Source of the DNA: Peromyscus leucopus
Lineage: Eukaryota > Chordata > Mammalia > Rodentia > Cricetidae
Reading direction: 5' to 3'
Assembly (NCBI RefSeq): GCF_004664715.2
Contig: NC_051069.1
Span: forward strand, 13,826,226 to 13,890,225
Length of the DNA stretch: 64,000 nucleotides
Of this stretch, positions 1 through 9,059 are shown piece after piece (within the stretch, counting starts at the first letter, position 1; the number at the start of each line of letters is the position of its first letter). Made by a program: the position numbers and the translations under genes. The notes below the pieces were generated by a model. The model was not told where the DNA came from. It did not search any database and was given only the letters and a program-made list of their open reading frames with translations.

Positions 1-195
1 TCGTGGCTTACCGGCATTTTCACATGCTGCTTGTCCTGGCGGTGGCTGGCAGGCAGTGAGTCCTTCTGCCTTCCTGTTCTTTTATTTCTCCTCTCTGTTA
101 GTCCCGCCTATACTTCCTGCCTAGCCACGGCCAATCAGGTTTTATTTATTGACCAATCAGAGCAACACATTTGCCATACAGACCATCCCCCAGCA
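1..195 (-). mobile_element. ERV LTR (cricetid/murine type), truncated by window start
   Basis: This segment aligns by eye with the LTR at 44073-44388: both carry CCTATACTTCCTGCCT, a CAATCAG box and TTTATTTAT in the same order. Read on the minus strand the last gives an AATAAA-type polyadenylation signal, so the LTR sense is minus. The right end (CAGCA at 191-195) corresponds to the TGCTG start of the minus-strand LTR. Class II (ERVK-like, mys/MYSERV-related) is my best recollection of the family, not a verified assignment. The rest lies outside the window. Confidence 0.72.
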
Positions 196-787
196 CAACC
201 AAGTGCAGACCATCTCAGACACCTGCACTCAGGCCCGTGGTCCTAATCATCCTCTATGCGGACCTGCTGGGTAAAGCCACGAGGAACCCAAGAACGGGCT
301 CCCACAGGACATACAGAACACCCCACAGCAGGTTGTTGCTTACACCAAGTCCCATCCTGGAGAAAGGTGGGTGGACGAAATGGGTCACCAGGTGGCCCCC
401 GCAGAGCCTCCTCCCTGTTCACATCAAGCAGGTAGCAAATCAAGGCCACTAGAGAGGCAGACAGACAGTCACATTTGTTCTGTTCACTTCCAGAAGTTGT
501 TTACTCAGAGTGTCCACAGTGGGGTGGGGTTGCTCCAAGTGAACAGGGACAGAGTCTCCTAGCTGGCGCCTGCCAGTCTCCATGATTGGCATGGGATATG
601 AGTGGAGGCCCTGAAGACGGAGGAAAAGCTGGAGAAAATTACATTTGGCTTAAGCCTAGATATAAACATCACAGTGATCTGAACTCAGGACATGATGTCC
701 AGAAGCAGCAAGTTGTAGTTTTGTTACCCTGTATGAATCTACCAACAGAAGTTATGAAGTTTTACCCCATTACTTGATAAAATGAAC
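196..787. other. Single-copy non-coding stretch
   Basis: No SINE, microsatellite or coding exon is recognisable here. Short open frames on both strands have no familiar domain. The first 150 bases abut the LTR and could include ERV internal or flanking sequence, but I see nothing diagnostic. Confidence 0.4.
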
Positions 788-1391
788 TTTTTTTTTTAAA
801 TAACAGTAAGATCCAGAGTTAATTTTTATAGTCATGGCTGGCCCTTCTGTCTCTGGCACACTTGAACTTCCAGTCCTTGGATGGGACATAGGGTTTGGTG
901 TGGCTGTGTGAGGTTCCTGGGGCCTTGCCAAAATGCTGGTACACCTCTCTGCCCTTCCAAAGACCAGACAGGAACATGGTGCCACGGCCCTAGGGAGACT
1001 CCAGCATCTTACTCCCAGCCTTGAGGATGCGACTTTGGGCCTGGCTGTTCATGCACAGTCCACACACCTTCAGCTTAGGCACCTCCAGAATCCGCACATC
1101 ATCTGTGACAGTCCCCATGACCACAGTCGTTTTTTTCTCTAGGCCAGGAAGCTTCATCTTTTGGATCATCTGGAACAGGAACAGAGGTGGCTGGTTAGTG
1201 CGACTCCTAAATAACCTTTCAGCACAACCTGATTGAAGGAGGAGTTGGTTTGTTTGGCCAGAAACCTCTACAGCTTGACTAGCAGCCACAGGTAGACATC
1301 CTGGCCCTTGGGCTCCTTGTGCCAAGCCTTTCAGTCCTTGTGGAGAATGTCAACACCCATGATGGTACCTCCTGTAGGTCCAGAACTGAAC
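788..1391 (-). pseudogene. RPL18: Processed pseudogene of ribosomal protein L18 (60S large subunit)
   Basis: Read on the minus strand, a start codon at 1360-1358 begins an intronless, nearly full-length RPL18 copy ending with TAA at 821-819. Recognisable blocks include MGVDI at the start, KEPK, LLVKLYRFLA-like, [29 protein letters not shown] and the C-terminal [12 protein letters not shown] segment. Parental RPL18 has 188 residues and is a cytosolic large-subunit protein. Disabling lesions: TGA at 1333-1331 (from CGA), TAG at 1270-1268 (from TAC), a 1-base deletion near 1205-1215 that shifts frame, TAG at 992-990, loss of one codon near the start, and an in-frame loss of about eight codons before LESP. 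A T-run at 788-797 is the poly(A) tail on the minus strand. TGAACTTT occurs at 783-790 and 1392-1399, a possible target duplication. It is a dead retrocopy made by L1 machinery. Confidence 0.93.
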
Positions 1392-1524
1392 TGAACTTTC
1401 TGAACAGGCTCACCCAAATTCCTAAACCAAGTACCCCTAAAACTACATTTTGCCAAAGAAATAAGTGGAACTGAACTGCAAACCAGGGTGGAAATATGCT
1501 CATTTGGTGTGTGTGTGTGTTGCA

Positions 1525-1602
1525 GTGGTAGGTATGAAATCCAGACCCTCACAAATGTAGGTGAGTGTTCTATGTCTGAGCCACACCCCCAGTCTGGTAT
1601 GT
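1525..1602 (-). mobile_element. ID/B4-type SINE fragment
   Basis: The minus-strand ID signature is visible: a degenerate 'accctcacaaatgtaggtgagtg' region followed by TGAGCCACACCCCCAG, the reverse complement of the CTGGGGATGTGGCTCA-type tRNA-derived head. A short (GT)n precedes it at 1510-1519. Confidence 0.6.
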
Positions 1603-1680
1603 TTTGAGTGGATGCTGGTATGAAATAAAATCTTTAAATGACAATTCTGGAATAGGAAGATTGCTTGGTCAGTAAAATGA

Positions 1681-1846
1681 GCTGGGTGGTGGTGGCATAT
1701 GCCTTTAATCCCAGCACTCAGGAGGCAGAGGCAGGCAGATCTCTGTGAGTTCAAGACCAGCCTGGGCTACAGAGTGAGTTCCAGAAAGGCTCCAAAGCTA
1801 CACAGAGAAACACTGTCTCAAACAACAACAACAACAACAACAAAAA
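1681..1846 (+). mobile_element. B1 SINE
   Basis: Full-length 7SL-derived B1: GCTGGGTGGTGGTGGC head, AATCCCAGCACTCAGGAGGC, TCTGTGAGTTCAAGACCAGC (pol III box B region), and ACACAGAGAAACACTGTCTC before a (CAA)n-rich A-tail. Confidence 0.95.
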
Positions 1847-1847
1847 T

Positions 1848-2077
1848 TTGCCTTGTAAGCATGGGAACCTGAATTTCATCCCTGGAACCTACTTACCTAC
1901 TTTTCTTCCTTCCTTCCTTCCTTCCTTCCTTCCTTCCTTCCTTCCTTCCTTCCTTCCTTCCTTCCTTCCTTCCTTCCTTCCTTCCTTCCCATCCCTCTCT
2001 CTGGCTGACTCTCTCTTTCTCTCTCTCTCTCCCAGCTTCCCTCCCTCCCCCCCTCCCTCCCTACATCCCTCTCTCCC

Positions 2078-2139
<62 letters not shown>

Positions 2140-2450
2140 AAAAAAAAGGTTGGGATTCACACTTATAATCCCAGTGTTTGGGAGATGGAGAAAGACAGAG
2201 CCCTGGGCTTTGTTGGCCAGCAAGTCAGGCCTCATGAGTTCCAAGCTAGTGAGAGATCTTATCTCCAAACAAAAAGAAAAATACATGGCACCTGAGATGG
2301 TCCTTTAGGCTGCACACACATGCACGCATGCACGCACTTACGCACACGCATATACACTTACAAAAGCACATGTACCTGAGGTGGTCCTCTGGCCTACACA
2401 CACACATGCACTTGTATGTATATGAACACATGCACTCACACATATACACA
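1848..2450 (+). mobile_element. RSINE1 (B4 family) split by a pyrimidine microsatellite
   Basis: The tRNA-like head survives at 1848-1899 (GTAAGCATGGGAACCTGAATT). The 3' body resumes at about 2148 (TCACACTTATAATCCCAGTG, then GTTGGCCAGCAAGTCAGGC and GTGAGAGATCTTATCTC). About 245 bp of TTCC/CT repeat lies between. The 3' end has a second copy of CACCTGAGRTGGTCCT (2289 and 2374 regions), so the tail is internally duplicated before a CA-rich end. Confidence 0.85.
1903..2134. repeat. (TTCC)n / (CT)n compound microsatellite
   Basis: A long uninterrupted TTCC array (about 1903-1989) runs into impure CT and CCTT stretches and ends in a pure (CT)n from about 2085. The whole block is pyrimidine on the plus strand, so it can form triplex (H-) DNA. 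Confidence 0.98.
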
Positions 2451-3091
2451 GTAACAATTATTCCAGGGGGTATTTATTTACATGCAGTAACAATGCACAG
2501 GTCTTCAGAGGACAGCTCCAGGCTTTTGGTGTGTGTGTATGCTCTTTTGTATGGTGGCCACATCCTAGATCATGAAACAGACTCTGCTTGACTGCAGCCA
2601 GTTCTCTGCGGCTTCTTCCTAGTCAGTCCCCACCCTCTAGATGAGAACTGTACTAATTTGTTCAGTGAGCTTTAATTTGCCACTGCCTTTGAACTTCACA
2701 CAACTGGAATCAGACCTATGGATTCTCTGGCTTCTGCTTAGTGTAATGTGTTTGATATTAATTCACTTTGCTGATGGTATCAGCAGTGAATTCCATTCTG
2801 CTGTTGAATGGTCAACACCATAGTGTGAAGACAGACAAATCTGTTGATCCATTCACCTGTTGACAGACATTTGTTGTGTTTTTTTTTTTATAATGTTTGC
2901 CTGTTAAGAATTTACAAGTCTTTTGTTTGTTCTTGTTACAGTAGGCTTTATGTAAAAAATACATAGATTCCTGTATGCTTAATAGGACTTTATTAGAAAC
3001 TTGCAGGCAATATACAGTAAGTTTAAAAATAACTTACAGAAATGTGAAATAAAGGTAGAATGCCACTAAACTTGCATAATAATTCATCTAT
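2451..3091. other. Single-copy, AT-rich stretch
   Basis: The sequence shows no recognised repeat. 2640-2990 has the texture of an old L1 3' region (GAATGGTCAACACCATAG, then T-rich runs) but is too decayed for me to assign. Confidence 0.35.
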
Positions 3092-3302
3092 TAAAAGATT
3101 TGTTTATTTGTATGAGTGTTTGACCGAATGTATGTATGTGTACCGCATATGTGCCTGGTGCCCACAGAGACCAAAATAAAGTACTGGGTCCCTTGGAACT
3201 GGAGTTACAATGATCAGAGCCATTACCCTGGCTATAGGAACTGAAACCAAGTCTTCTGCAAGAGAGTAAGGGCTCTTAACCATTCAGCCATCTCTCCAGC
3301 CT
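3092..3302 (-). mobile_element. B3 SINE (B2 superfamily)
   Basis: Minus-strand B3: an AAAAGATTTGTTTATTTGTATG A-tail end on the left, and GGGCTCTTAACCATTCAGCC ATCTCTCCAGCC head on the right. AATTCAT occurs on both flanks (3081-3087, 3304-3310), a likely target duplication. Confidence 0.93.
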
Positions 3303-3321
3303 GAATTCATATATATACATA

Positions 3322-3677
3322 ATTTTTATTTTCGGTTATGTGTAAATGTGTGATCTACATGTGGTTATGTGCACACAAGTGCAGATTTCCCATGGAGACC
3401 AGAGTTTGTAAATCAGAGTAGCAGTCACTGGTGGGGTGAGCTGCAAATGTGGGTGTGAGCTGCATATGGGGGTGTGAGTTGCCCAATATGGGTGTGAGCT
3501 GCCTAAGTGGGTGTGAGCTACCTATATGGGTGTGAGTTGCCTATGTGGGTGTGAGCTGCCTGTGTGGGTGTGAGTTACCTATGTGGGTGTGAGCTGCCCT
3601 AAGTGGATGTTGTAAATCAAATCTGGCCACTTTGCAAGAGCAGTATATGCTCTTAACCACTAAACCATCTCTTAGCT
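3322..3677 (-). mobile_element. B3 SINE enlarged by an internal minisatellite
   Basis: Both B3 ends are present on the minus strand: GTGATCTACATGTGGTTATG-type left part and TATGCTCTTAACCACTAAACC ATCTCTTAGCTCC right part. The element is about 355 bp rather than 200 because its GTGAGCTGCCATGTGGG-type segment has been amplified nine-fold (3436-3608). Confidence 0.85.
3436..3608. repeat. Minisatellite, 9 units of 19-20 bp inside a B3
   Basis: Nine head-to-tail units follow the pattern GTGAGCTGCCTATGTGGGT, starting at 3436, 3455, 3474, 3494, 3513, 3532, 3551, 3570 and 3589. Units differ at a few positions. The unit matches the GTGAGCTGCCATGTGGGTGC segment of B3, so the array grew from the SINE itself. 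Confidence 0.95.
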
Positions 3678-4346
3678 CCTCCCACCATATATTTTTTTAA
3701 AAATAGGTCAATTAAGAAAAATCATCCAACATCCAAAATCCTTATAAAGATAAAGTAATTTTATCCTATATAAAATTTACCAACATATTCTTAGGATATG
3801 TATTTTCAATATCTAGGAACTTTAAGTGAATTCATGGTAGGTGAATAGGTTACACAAAGGCTCTGTATAATCTTGTTAGACATATCCGACCCCACTCAGC
3901 ACTAGCACAATTCAATTTTTAAACAATGTGGACTTGATGCTCCTTCCTAGGAGATTCATACCAGTGGGGAAGCACATGGATATTGATGCACAGAGATACA
4001 CGGCAATGGGGTGCAGGAACAAGTGGATACTTGATACAGAGCTCCAGGGAGACTGATAATGGGCCAAGAACTGGTGTGATGTCCAGGGCATCAAGACCCA
4101 GTGGAACCATAGCAGGGGCCTCTGCAGTGGTGTGGGTGGAGGAGTGAGAGTCCCTGTGGGGACCAAGGGAGTCACAGGATTTGGCCAGCACAGTTGGGAG
4201 CAGTTTGTGTAGAGGAGCTGGTGTGCCATTACAGTGAATGAGGAGTTGAGACAGGAAGCTGACCCCAGTGATGGTGACCAGAGAGCCACCTTGTTAGTGC
4301 GCTGTGCGAGTTAAAACAAACCACTGCTTCAATCTGAGCCACTGTC
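3678..4346. other. Unassigned sequence with antisense open frames
   Basis: 3678-3911 is AT-rich. On the minus strand 3912-4289 stays open for 125 codons in one frame and 90 in another. Neither translation shows a domain I recognise. There is no poly(A) tract or splice pattern, so it could be an old pseudogene, an LTR fragment or chance. Confidence 0.3.
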
Positions 4347-4359
4347 CTGGGTGCAGATA

Positions 4360-4743
4360 CTTTTTTTTTTTAATTTTTTAAAATAATTTTTTTTTTTTTT
4401 GGTTTTTCGAGACAGGGTTTCTCTTGTGTAGCTTTGCACCTTTCCTGGAACTCACTTGGTAGCCCAGGCTGGCCTCAAACTCACAGAGATCCGCCTGGCT
4501 CTGCCTCCCGAGTGCTGGGATTAAAGGCGTGCGCCACCACCGCCCAGCTTAAAATAATTTTTTTTAATTAAGAGATTGTCTATTCATTTTACATACCAAT
4601 CACAGATTCCCCTGTCCTCCCTCCTCCCACCCACCCCCAGCCTTACCTCCCAACCCATCCCCCATTCCCACCTCCTCCAAGGCAAGATGGGGAGTCAGCA
4701 GAGCCTGATACATTCAGTTGAGGCGGGTCCAAGCCCCTCTTTT
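4360..4743 (-). mobile_element. LINE-1 fragment with intact target-site duplication
   Basis: A T-rich left end (the poly(A) tail on the minus strand) is followed by a stretch typical of rodent L1 (ATTCATTTTACATACCAATC, C-rich TCCTCCC runs, TACATTCAGTTGAGGCGGGT). Identical 13-bp flanks CTGGGTGCAGATA at 4347-4359 and 4744-4756 mark the insertion. A B1 is nested inside its tail. Confidence 0.8.
4394..4548 (-). mobile_element. B1 SINE nested in the L1 tail
   Basis: A near-consensus cricetid-type B1 on the minus strand (TTTTTCGAGACAGGGTTTCT to GCGTGCGCCACCACCGCCCAG). Its target duplication TTAAAATAATTTTTTT is readable at 4378-4393 and 4549-4564. Low divergence suggests a relatively young copy. 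Confidence 0.96.
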
Positions 4744-4756
4744 CTGGGTGCAGATA

Positions 4757-5330
4757 TTTCTATTTTCAATGTCAAAATGTGTCCACATATAGGATTCAAG
4801 TTAGAAAAAAAAAGAATTATAGTCATTCCAATGGGTTCACTATCTTTTCTGTCTTGCATACATTTGATAAAAACCAGCTCCCTGTCACCTTCCAAGTTAT
4901 TCATAAAAATATCTCCCCAGTCAGGTGACTCCAGATGATGATAGTGAACTGTGCATTTCACAGAAGCCAGGAGGATTTGGGGTGTTTTCATCAGAAAGGA
5001 ATGATAAACACCTGAGAGGTGCTTGCTCGAGTTTTGTACAAGGTACTTCATAAATAAATGTATGCCATTTTTATGGGCTCTTTGGAAAAAATAATTATTG
5101 ACTTGGACAGAATCTGAACAAAGTCCACAGGAATGCCACCAGACTCCCTTCCAAGGTGACAAGACACTGTGAGAGTCCTGTCAAGGGATTCTAAATCCAC
5201 CCCTTGTCCCTGACACACGCCCACCTGTGCACAGAGCAGAGCAGGGAGGGAGAAAAGTCTCACAGAAATCAAGATGCAGGGATTATGAATGATCCCTTAT
5301 CCACAAACCTGGGGAGAGACAGAAAGCTGC
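4757..5330. other. Single-copy stretch
   Basis: Apparently unique sequence with no repeat signature. A minus-strand frame across 4695-5162 is 155 codons long but shows no familiar motif and overlaps the L1 end, so I do not call it coding. Confidence 0.4.
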
Positions 5331-5373
<43 letters not shown>

Positions 5374-5386
5374 GACAGAGAGAAAC

Positions 5387-5444
<58 letters not shown>

Positions 5445-5489
5445 GACAGAGAGAAAGAGAGAGAGACAGACAGACAGAGACAGAGAGAA

Positions 5490-5568
<79 letters not shown>
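5331..5568. repeat. Compound (GA)n / (GACA)n microsatellite
   Basis: About 238 bp of pure purine GA blocks alternates with three GACA blocks (near 5353-5370, 5424-5441 and 5466-5477) and a short CA run, ending in a GA array of about 35 units. GACA tracts are a classic vertebrate satellite motif. Confidence 0.98.
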
Positions 5569-5569
<1 letters not shown>

Positions 5570-5755
5570 AATAAGCTAGACTGGTTCCTAGTGAGCCCAA
5601 CTAGTTACTGGCAAATGCTGCTTTCTTGTTAAAGAACTCCAGAGTCCATCTGTTCAGTTAATCTCTTCTAGATTTTGGTTGGCACAGGTGGCACTCATCA
5701 ATCAAATTGTGAATTTCATTTATTAAGTCTGATTAAAAATCAGCTGCGTGCACTT

Positions 5756-5766
5756 GCGTGTGTGTG

Positions 5767-5808
<42 letters not shown>
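5756..5808. repeat. (TG)n microsatellite
   Basis: An almost pure TG run interrupted by CG pairs at the left. It forms the A-tail/CA-tail side of the minus-strand B4/RSINE1 that follows. Confidence 0.97.
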
Positions 5809-5809
<1 letters not shown>

Positions 5810-6112
5810 TTATGTGTGCACATGCATGTAAGTGAATGTGAAGGTCAGAGGTCGGCCTTAGGTGCTGTTCCTCAGAAGCCATCCACCTTGCCTTTTTGAG
5901 ACAGGGTCCCAAAACATCTAGGATAGTGAGGCTGGCTCCTAGGGAGTCCCAGAAATCTGCCTGTGTCTGTCTCCAGATCTGCAGCCACCAAATCTACTGT
6001 AAGCCACCATAAACACAGCCCCCACACGTGGCTTACATGGGTGTGGGGATTGAACTCAGGTCCTCATGATTGTATGGTGAATATTTTACTGACTGAGCCA
6101 TTTCCCAGCCCC
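5810..6112 (-). mobile_element. RSINE1/B4 SINE
   Basis: Minus-strand order is GAAGGTCAGAGGTCGGCCTT, TTTTTGAGACAGGGTCCC (B1 part), TTGAACTCAGGTCCTCATG and ACTGAGCCATTTCCCAGCCCC (tRNA-like head). Full length. Confidence 0.9.
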
Positions 6113-7012
6113 TGGCCAACGTCTTTCATGTGTGACCTTTCTGTACATCCCTCTGGTTTTCTGGGTTATTTTAAGGGTTTTCTGGGGGACCCTGGCTGTC
6201 CTCGGGTAGTCAGCTCTCTGGACAGGGCGAGCTAAGACATTTTAAACACAGTGAGCAATGGACTTCATAAAGCGTAGACCTGTTGGGGTCTGGGTAGAAA
6301 GCAGTGGGTAACAATTCATCAGTCTCATGACTTTTTTGGTCATAACACTCATGATAAATAAAAAGTTCTACAGTCTCAGTTTAGCTTGGATTTCACTACC
6401 ATCTAACAAGAAATCTGGAAATCTGTTTAAAGTTAAATCTTTCTCATCGGCCTGGGCTTGCTGCCAACAGGGAGCTTCCAGCAGGGACCAGCATGCATCT
6501 GGCTTCTGTTCTTGTAAACCTGGAACTCGGTCCCTTCTGGGGTGGGCTATGCTACAGGCTGGGAGCAGGGATCCTTTGACAGGTACTTCTGTAAAAGGAC
6601 CCTTCTCTCTCTGGGCTTCATACAAGCTGTAAGCCTTGTTCTTTTCAGCTCTTCCAGACAAGAATGGGAGCCCATTTACCATGTCTGAGCCTCGTCCTCT
6701 ACACCCCATCTCTCAAAGAAGGCGCCTATCCCCCCATTCTCTTCAGAGGACTCTTCCCCCTAAGTCCTCTCCCATCTCCGCTCCTTTGGCTGTTATGGCC
6801 TCATTGTGGTTTTAACGGTATTTGAAATCAGTTCAAAGACACTTATGAAATATTTGAACAGTGGCCATCTATGGAACGCAACTTTTCTTTTCACATGGCA
6901 GCCAAGAGGGAGGCAGAGTGCCATCTGTATGTTCAGCTGAAGTGCCTTTCCGCTGTCTGTTCTAACCTTGGCTCTCAACTTCCTCTGTTCAGGCTTGATG
7001 GTACTTCTATTA

Positions 7013-7014
<2 letters not shown>
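6113..7014. other. Single-copy stretch
   Basis: Unique-looking sequence with no recognised repeat. GC content is moderate and no splice-flanked open frame is convincing. Confidence 0.45.

Positions 7015-7065
<51 letters not shown>
7015..7065. repeat. (TG)n microsatellite
   Basis: About 25 uninterrupted TG units at the tail of a minus-strand B4 remnant. Confidence 0.98.
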
Positions 7066-7066
<1 letters not shown>

Positions 7067-7172
7067 ACTTATGGAGAGGTCAGAGAGTAGCTTGTAGCGG
7101 TTGGTTCTCTCCTTTCACTGTATGCATCCAGTGGTAGGCTCCTTTACACACTGAGCCATTCACTCTTCCCAG
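7066..7172 (-). mobile_element. B4 SINE, internally deleted
   Basis: GGAGAGGTCAGAGAGTAGC tail region joins directly to CACACTGAGCCATTCACTC head, so the central B1-like part is missing. Confidence 0.75.
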
Positions 7173-7385
7173 ATTAATGGCTTTTCTTCTCAATAGAAAG
7201 ACACACAAAAGCAGTGGTTACAAATCTTTGCATTCTCGCCCCGCATTGCATATTTTCCTCAAGGACAGTTTTCCTTCTATTTGAAACACACACTATAAAG
7301 AGCTGCAACCATTAGGGAATTCATTTAAGTCATAATATAATGGTACATAGATTTCAATGCTCACCCTATAATTTTATGTATATGG
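7173..7385. other. Short single-copy spacer
   Basis: Nothing recognisable apart from scattered AT-rich words. Confidence 0.4.
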
Positions 7386-7428
7386 GGTGTGTGTGTGTGT
7401 GTATGTGTGTGTGTGTGTGTGTGTGTGC
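7386..7428. repeat. (GT)n microsatellite
   Basis: GT run with one TA interruption, at the tail of the next B4. Confidence 0.97.
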
Positions 7429-7439
7429 AAGTTTATTTG

Positions 7440-7722
7440 TGTGTGGGTATGTGTGTCTGTGTGGACATGTGGAAGCCTAAGGTTGACATCAGATGTCTCC
7501 ATCAATTTCTCTCCATTTTTAGTCACTAAAGCAGTGTCTCTCACCTTAACCCAAAGCTTACTGATATGGATAGTGTCCTTAGCCAGCTTCGTTCGGGCAT
7601 CCCCTGTTTTCACATGTTGAGCACTAGAATTACATTACCTGGCATTTAAGTTGGTTCTAGGGGACCCAAACTGTACACTTGTATGGCAAGTACTTTATCC
7701 ACTGAGCCATCTTCTCAGCCCC
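7440..7722 (-). mobile_element. B4 SINE (old copy)
   Basis: Left: GGAAGCCTAAGGTTGACATC. Right: TTGTATGGCAAGTACTTTATC and ACTGAGCCATCTTCTCAGCCCC. The centre is diverged. Confidence 0.82.
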
Positions 7723-7739
7723 TTATTACTATTATTTCT

Positions 7740-7925
7740 TAATGGTAAAATTAAATAGGATTGGGATACATATAATGAAATATTATTCAGTCTTTTAAAA
7801 AGTAGAAAAATTTGCAATATGAAGTAACATGGTAGAATGGCAATTGCTATATATTAAAAAAATGGAATTTATACTAAATAAAAATTGTTCATGACTAGTG
7901 AAGAGTACAAAGGAAAAAAAATCAC
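7740..7925 (+). mobile_element. Old LINE-1 fragment
   Basis: ATGAAATATTATTCAGTCTTTTAA matches the 'AATATTATTCAGCC' stretch common in mammalian L1 3' regions, followed by A-rich decay. Confidence 0.6.
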
Positions 7926-7965
7926 TAGTCACAAGTATCTAAAGAGCTGATATGTTTCTTTGTAG

Positions 7966-8125
7966 TTTTTTTTTTTTTGGTTTTTCGAGACAGGGTTTCT
8001 CTGTGTAGCTTTGCGCCTTTCCTGGAACTCACTTGGTAACCCAGGCTGGCCTCGAACTCACAGAGATCCGCCTGCCTCTGCCTCCCGAGTGCTGGGATTA
8101 AAGGCGTGCGCCACCACCGCCCGGC
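7966..8125 (-). mobile_element. B1 SINE, near consensus, with target duplication
   Basis: Clean minus-strand B1 from poly(T) and TTTTTCGAGACAGGGTTTCT to GCGTGCGCCACCACCGCCCGG. TTCTTTGTAG flanks it at 7956-7965 and 8126-8135. It differs little from the copy at 4394-4548, so both belong to a recently active subfamily. Confidence 0.97.
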
Positions 8126-8229
8126 TTCTTTGTAGTATTTTACTAGGGGTTCTGCATGTACTAATTTCATGATAGTAAAATAATGTTGCACACACAGTTC
8201 TGAGTCCTAAGTCTTTCCTTTTTATCAGT

Positions 8230-8359
8230 AAATTTATAGGTGCATATGTATGTGTATATGTTTGTGAGGGTGCATCTGTGCATGTATGTGCACATGTATA
8301 TACATGTAGAGGCCAGAGGACAACCTTGAAGAGCTGTTCTTTGAAGGCAGCCACCCTAT
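8230..8359 (-). mobile_element. B4 SINE 3' part
   Basis: GTAGAGGCCAGAGGACAACC and the following CTTGAAGAGCTGTTC-type segment are the CA-tail side of B4 on the minus strand. The element is cut by the CT block at 8360. Confidence 0.75.
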
Positions 8360-8410
8360 ATTCGTTCTCATTCTCATTCTCTCTCTCTCATTCTCATTCT
8401 CTCTCTCTCT

Positions 8411-8471
<61 letters not shown>

Positions 8472-8485
8472 CCTCTCTCCCTCTG
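8360..8485. repeat. (CT)n / (TCATTC)n microsatellite
   Basis: Starts with TTCTCA hexamers then becomes almost pure CT. It lies inside a B4, replacing its middle. Confidence 0.97.
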
Positions 8486-8780
8486 TGTGTGTGTATGTGT
8501 GTTGTGTAGTACATGCATGTGTGTGTGTGCTTGTGTGTGAACCTGTGTATGTGCAGAGACCAGAGAAAGATATTGGATGTCCTTTTCTATCACCCTTGGC
8601 CTTATTCTTTTGAGATAAGGTCTCTCACCAAGCCATAGGGATCTCCTGTCTCTGTCCCCAGTGCTAGGATTACAGAGGCATGTGTCATAGCTACAGTTTT
8701 CTGTGAAGGCTGTGGATCAGATCTCAGGCCCTGATGCTTGCACAGTAAGTGGTCTTACCCAGTGAGCCATCTCCCTGCCC
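8486..8780 (-). mobile_element. B4 SINE
   Basis: GT-rich tail, GCAGAGACCAGAGAAAGAT, GGTCTCTCACCAAGCCATAG and finally CCCAGTGAGCCATCTCCCTGCC on the minus strand. Confidence 0.85.
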
Positions 8781-8786
8781 CCCCCC

Positions 8787-8992
8787 TTTTAAGACAGGGT
8801 CTCTCATTGGATTGAAGTTTGCTGAGTAAACTAGGCTGGTAGCCAGTGAGCTCCAGGATCTGCCTGCCTCTACCTCCCCAGTTCTGGTATTATATTTAGC
8901 ACCACACTTTTCTCTTCAGTGGGTTCTGGGGGATGGAACTCAGGTCCTCATATTTGTTCGCCAAACCCTTTTTGGACTGAGCCATCTCCTTA
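8787..8992 (-). mobile_element. B4 SINE
   Basis: TTTTAAGACAGGGTCTCTCA, GGCTGGTAGCCAGTGAGCTC, GAACTCAGGTCCTCAT and GGACTGAGCCATCTCCTTAG. It is the third B4 in the same orientation. Confidence 0.87.
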
Positions 8993-9059
8993 GTGTCTAG
9001 ATGCTAATTCTTTAACTACACTGTGAATAATCCCCATCACCAGTAAAAATCTTTGAAAA

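Noticed and set aside
1848..2286. Open frames rich in Pro-Ser-Phe-Leu or Lys-Glu-Gly-Arg across the TTCC/CT array
   Set aside because: They are translations of a simple repeat. Codon structure follows the repeat period, not a protein.
3436..3608. CRISPR array or operator cluster
   Set aside because: Units are contiguous and derive from a B3 SINE.
3912..4289. 125-codon minus-strand frame as a gene
   Set aside because: No recognised domain, poly(A) or splice site, and two frames are open at once, which suggests base composition rather than coding.
4695..5162. 155-codon minus-strand frame
   Set aside because: Starts in unique DNA and ends inside an L1 fragment. No family resemblance.
5204..5632. 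142-codon Arg-Glu rich frame and Leu-Ser-Val frames on the other strand
   Set aside because: Translation of (GA)n/(GACA)n in all frames. No start context, splice sites or domain.
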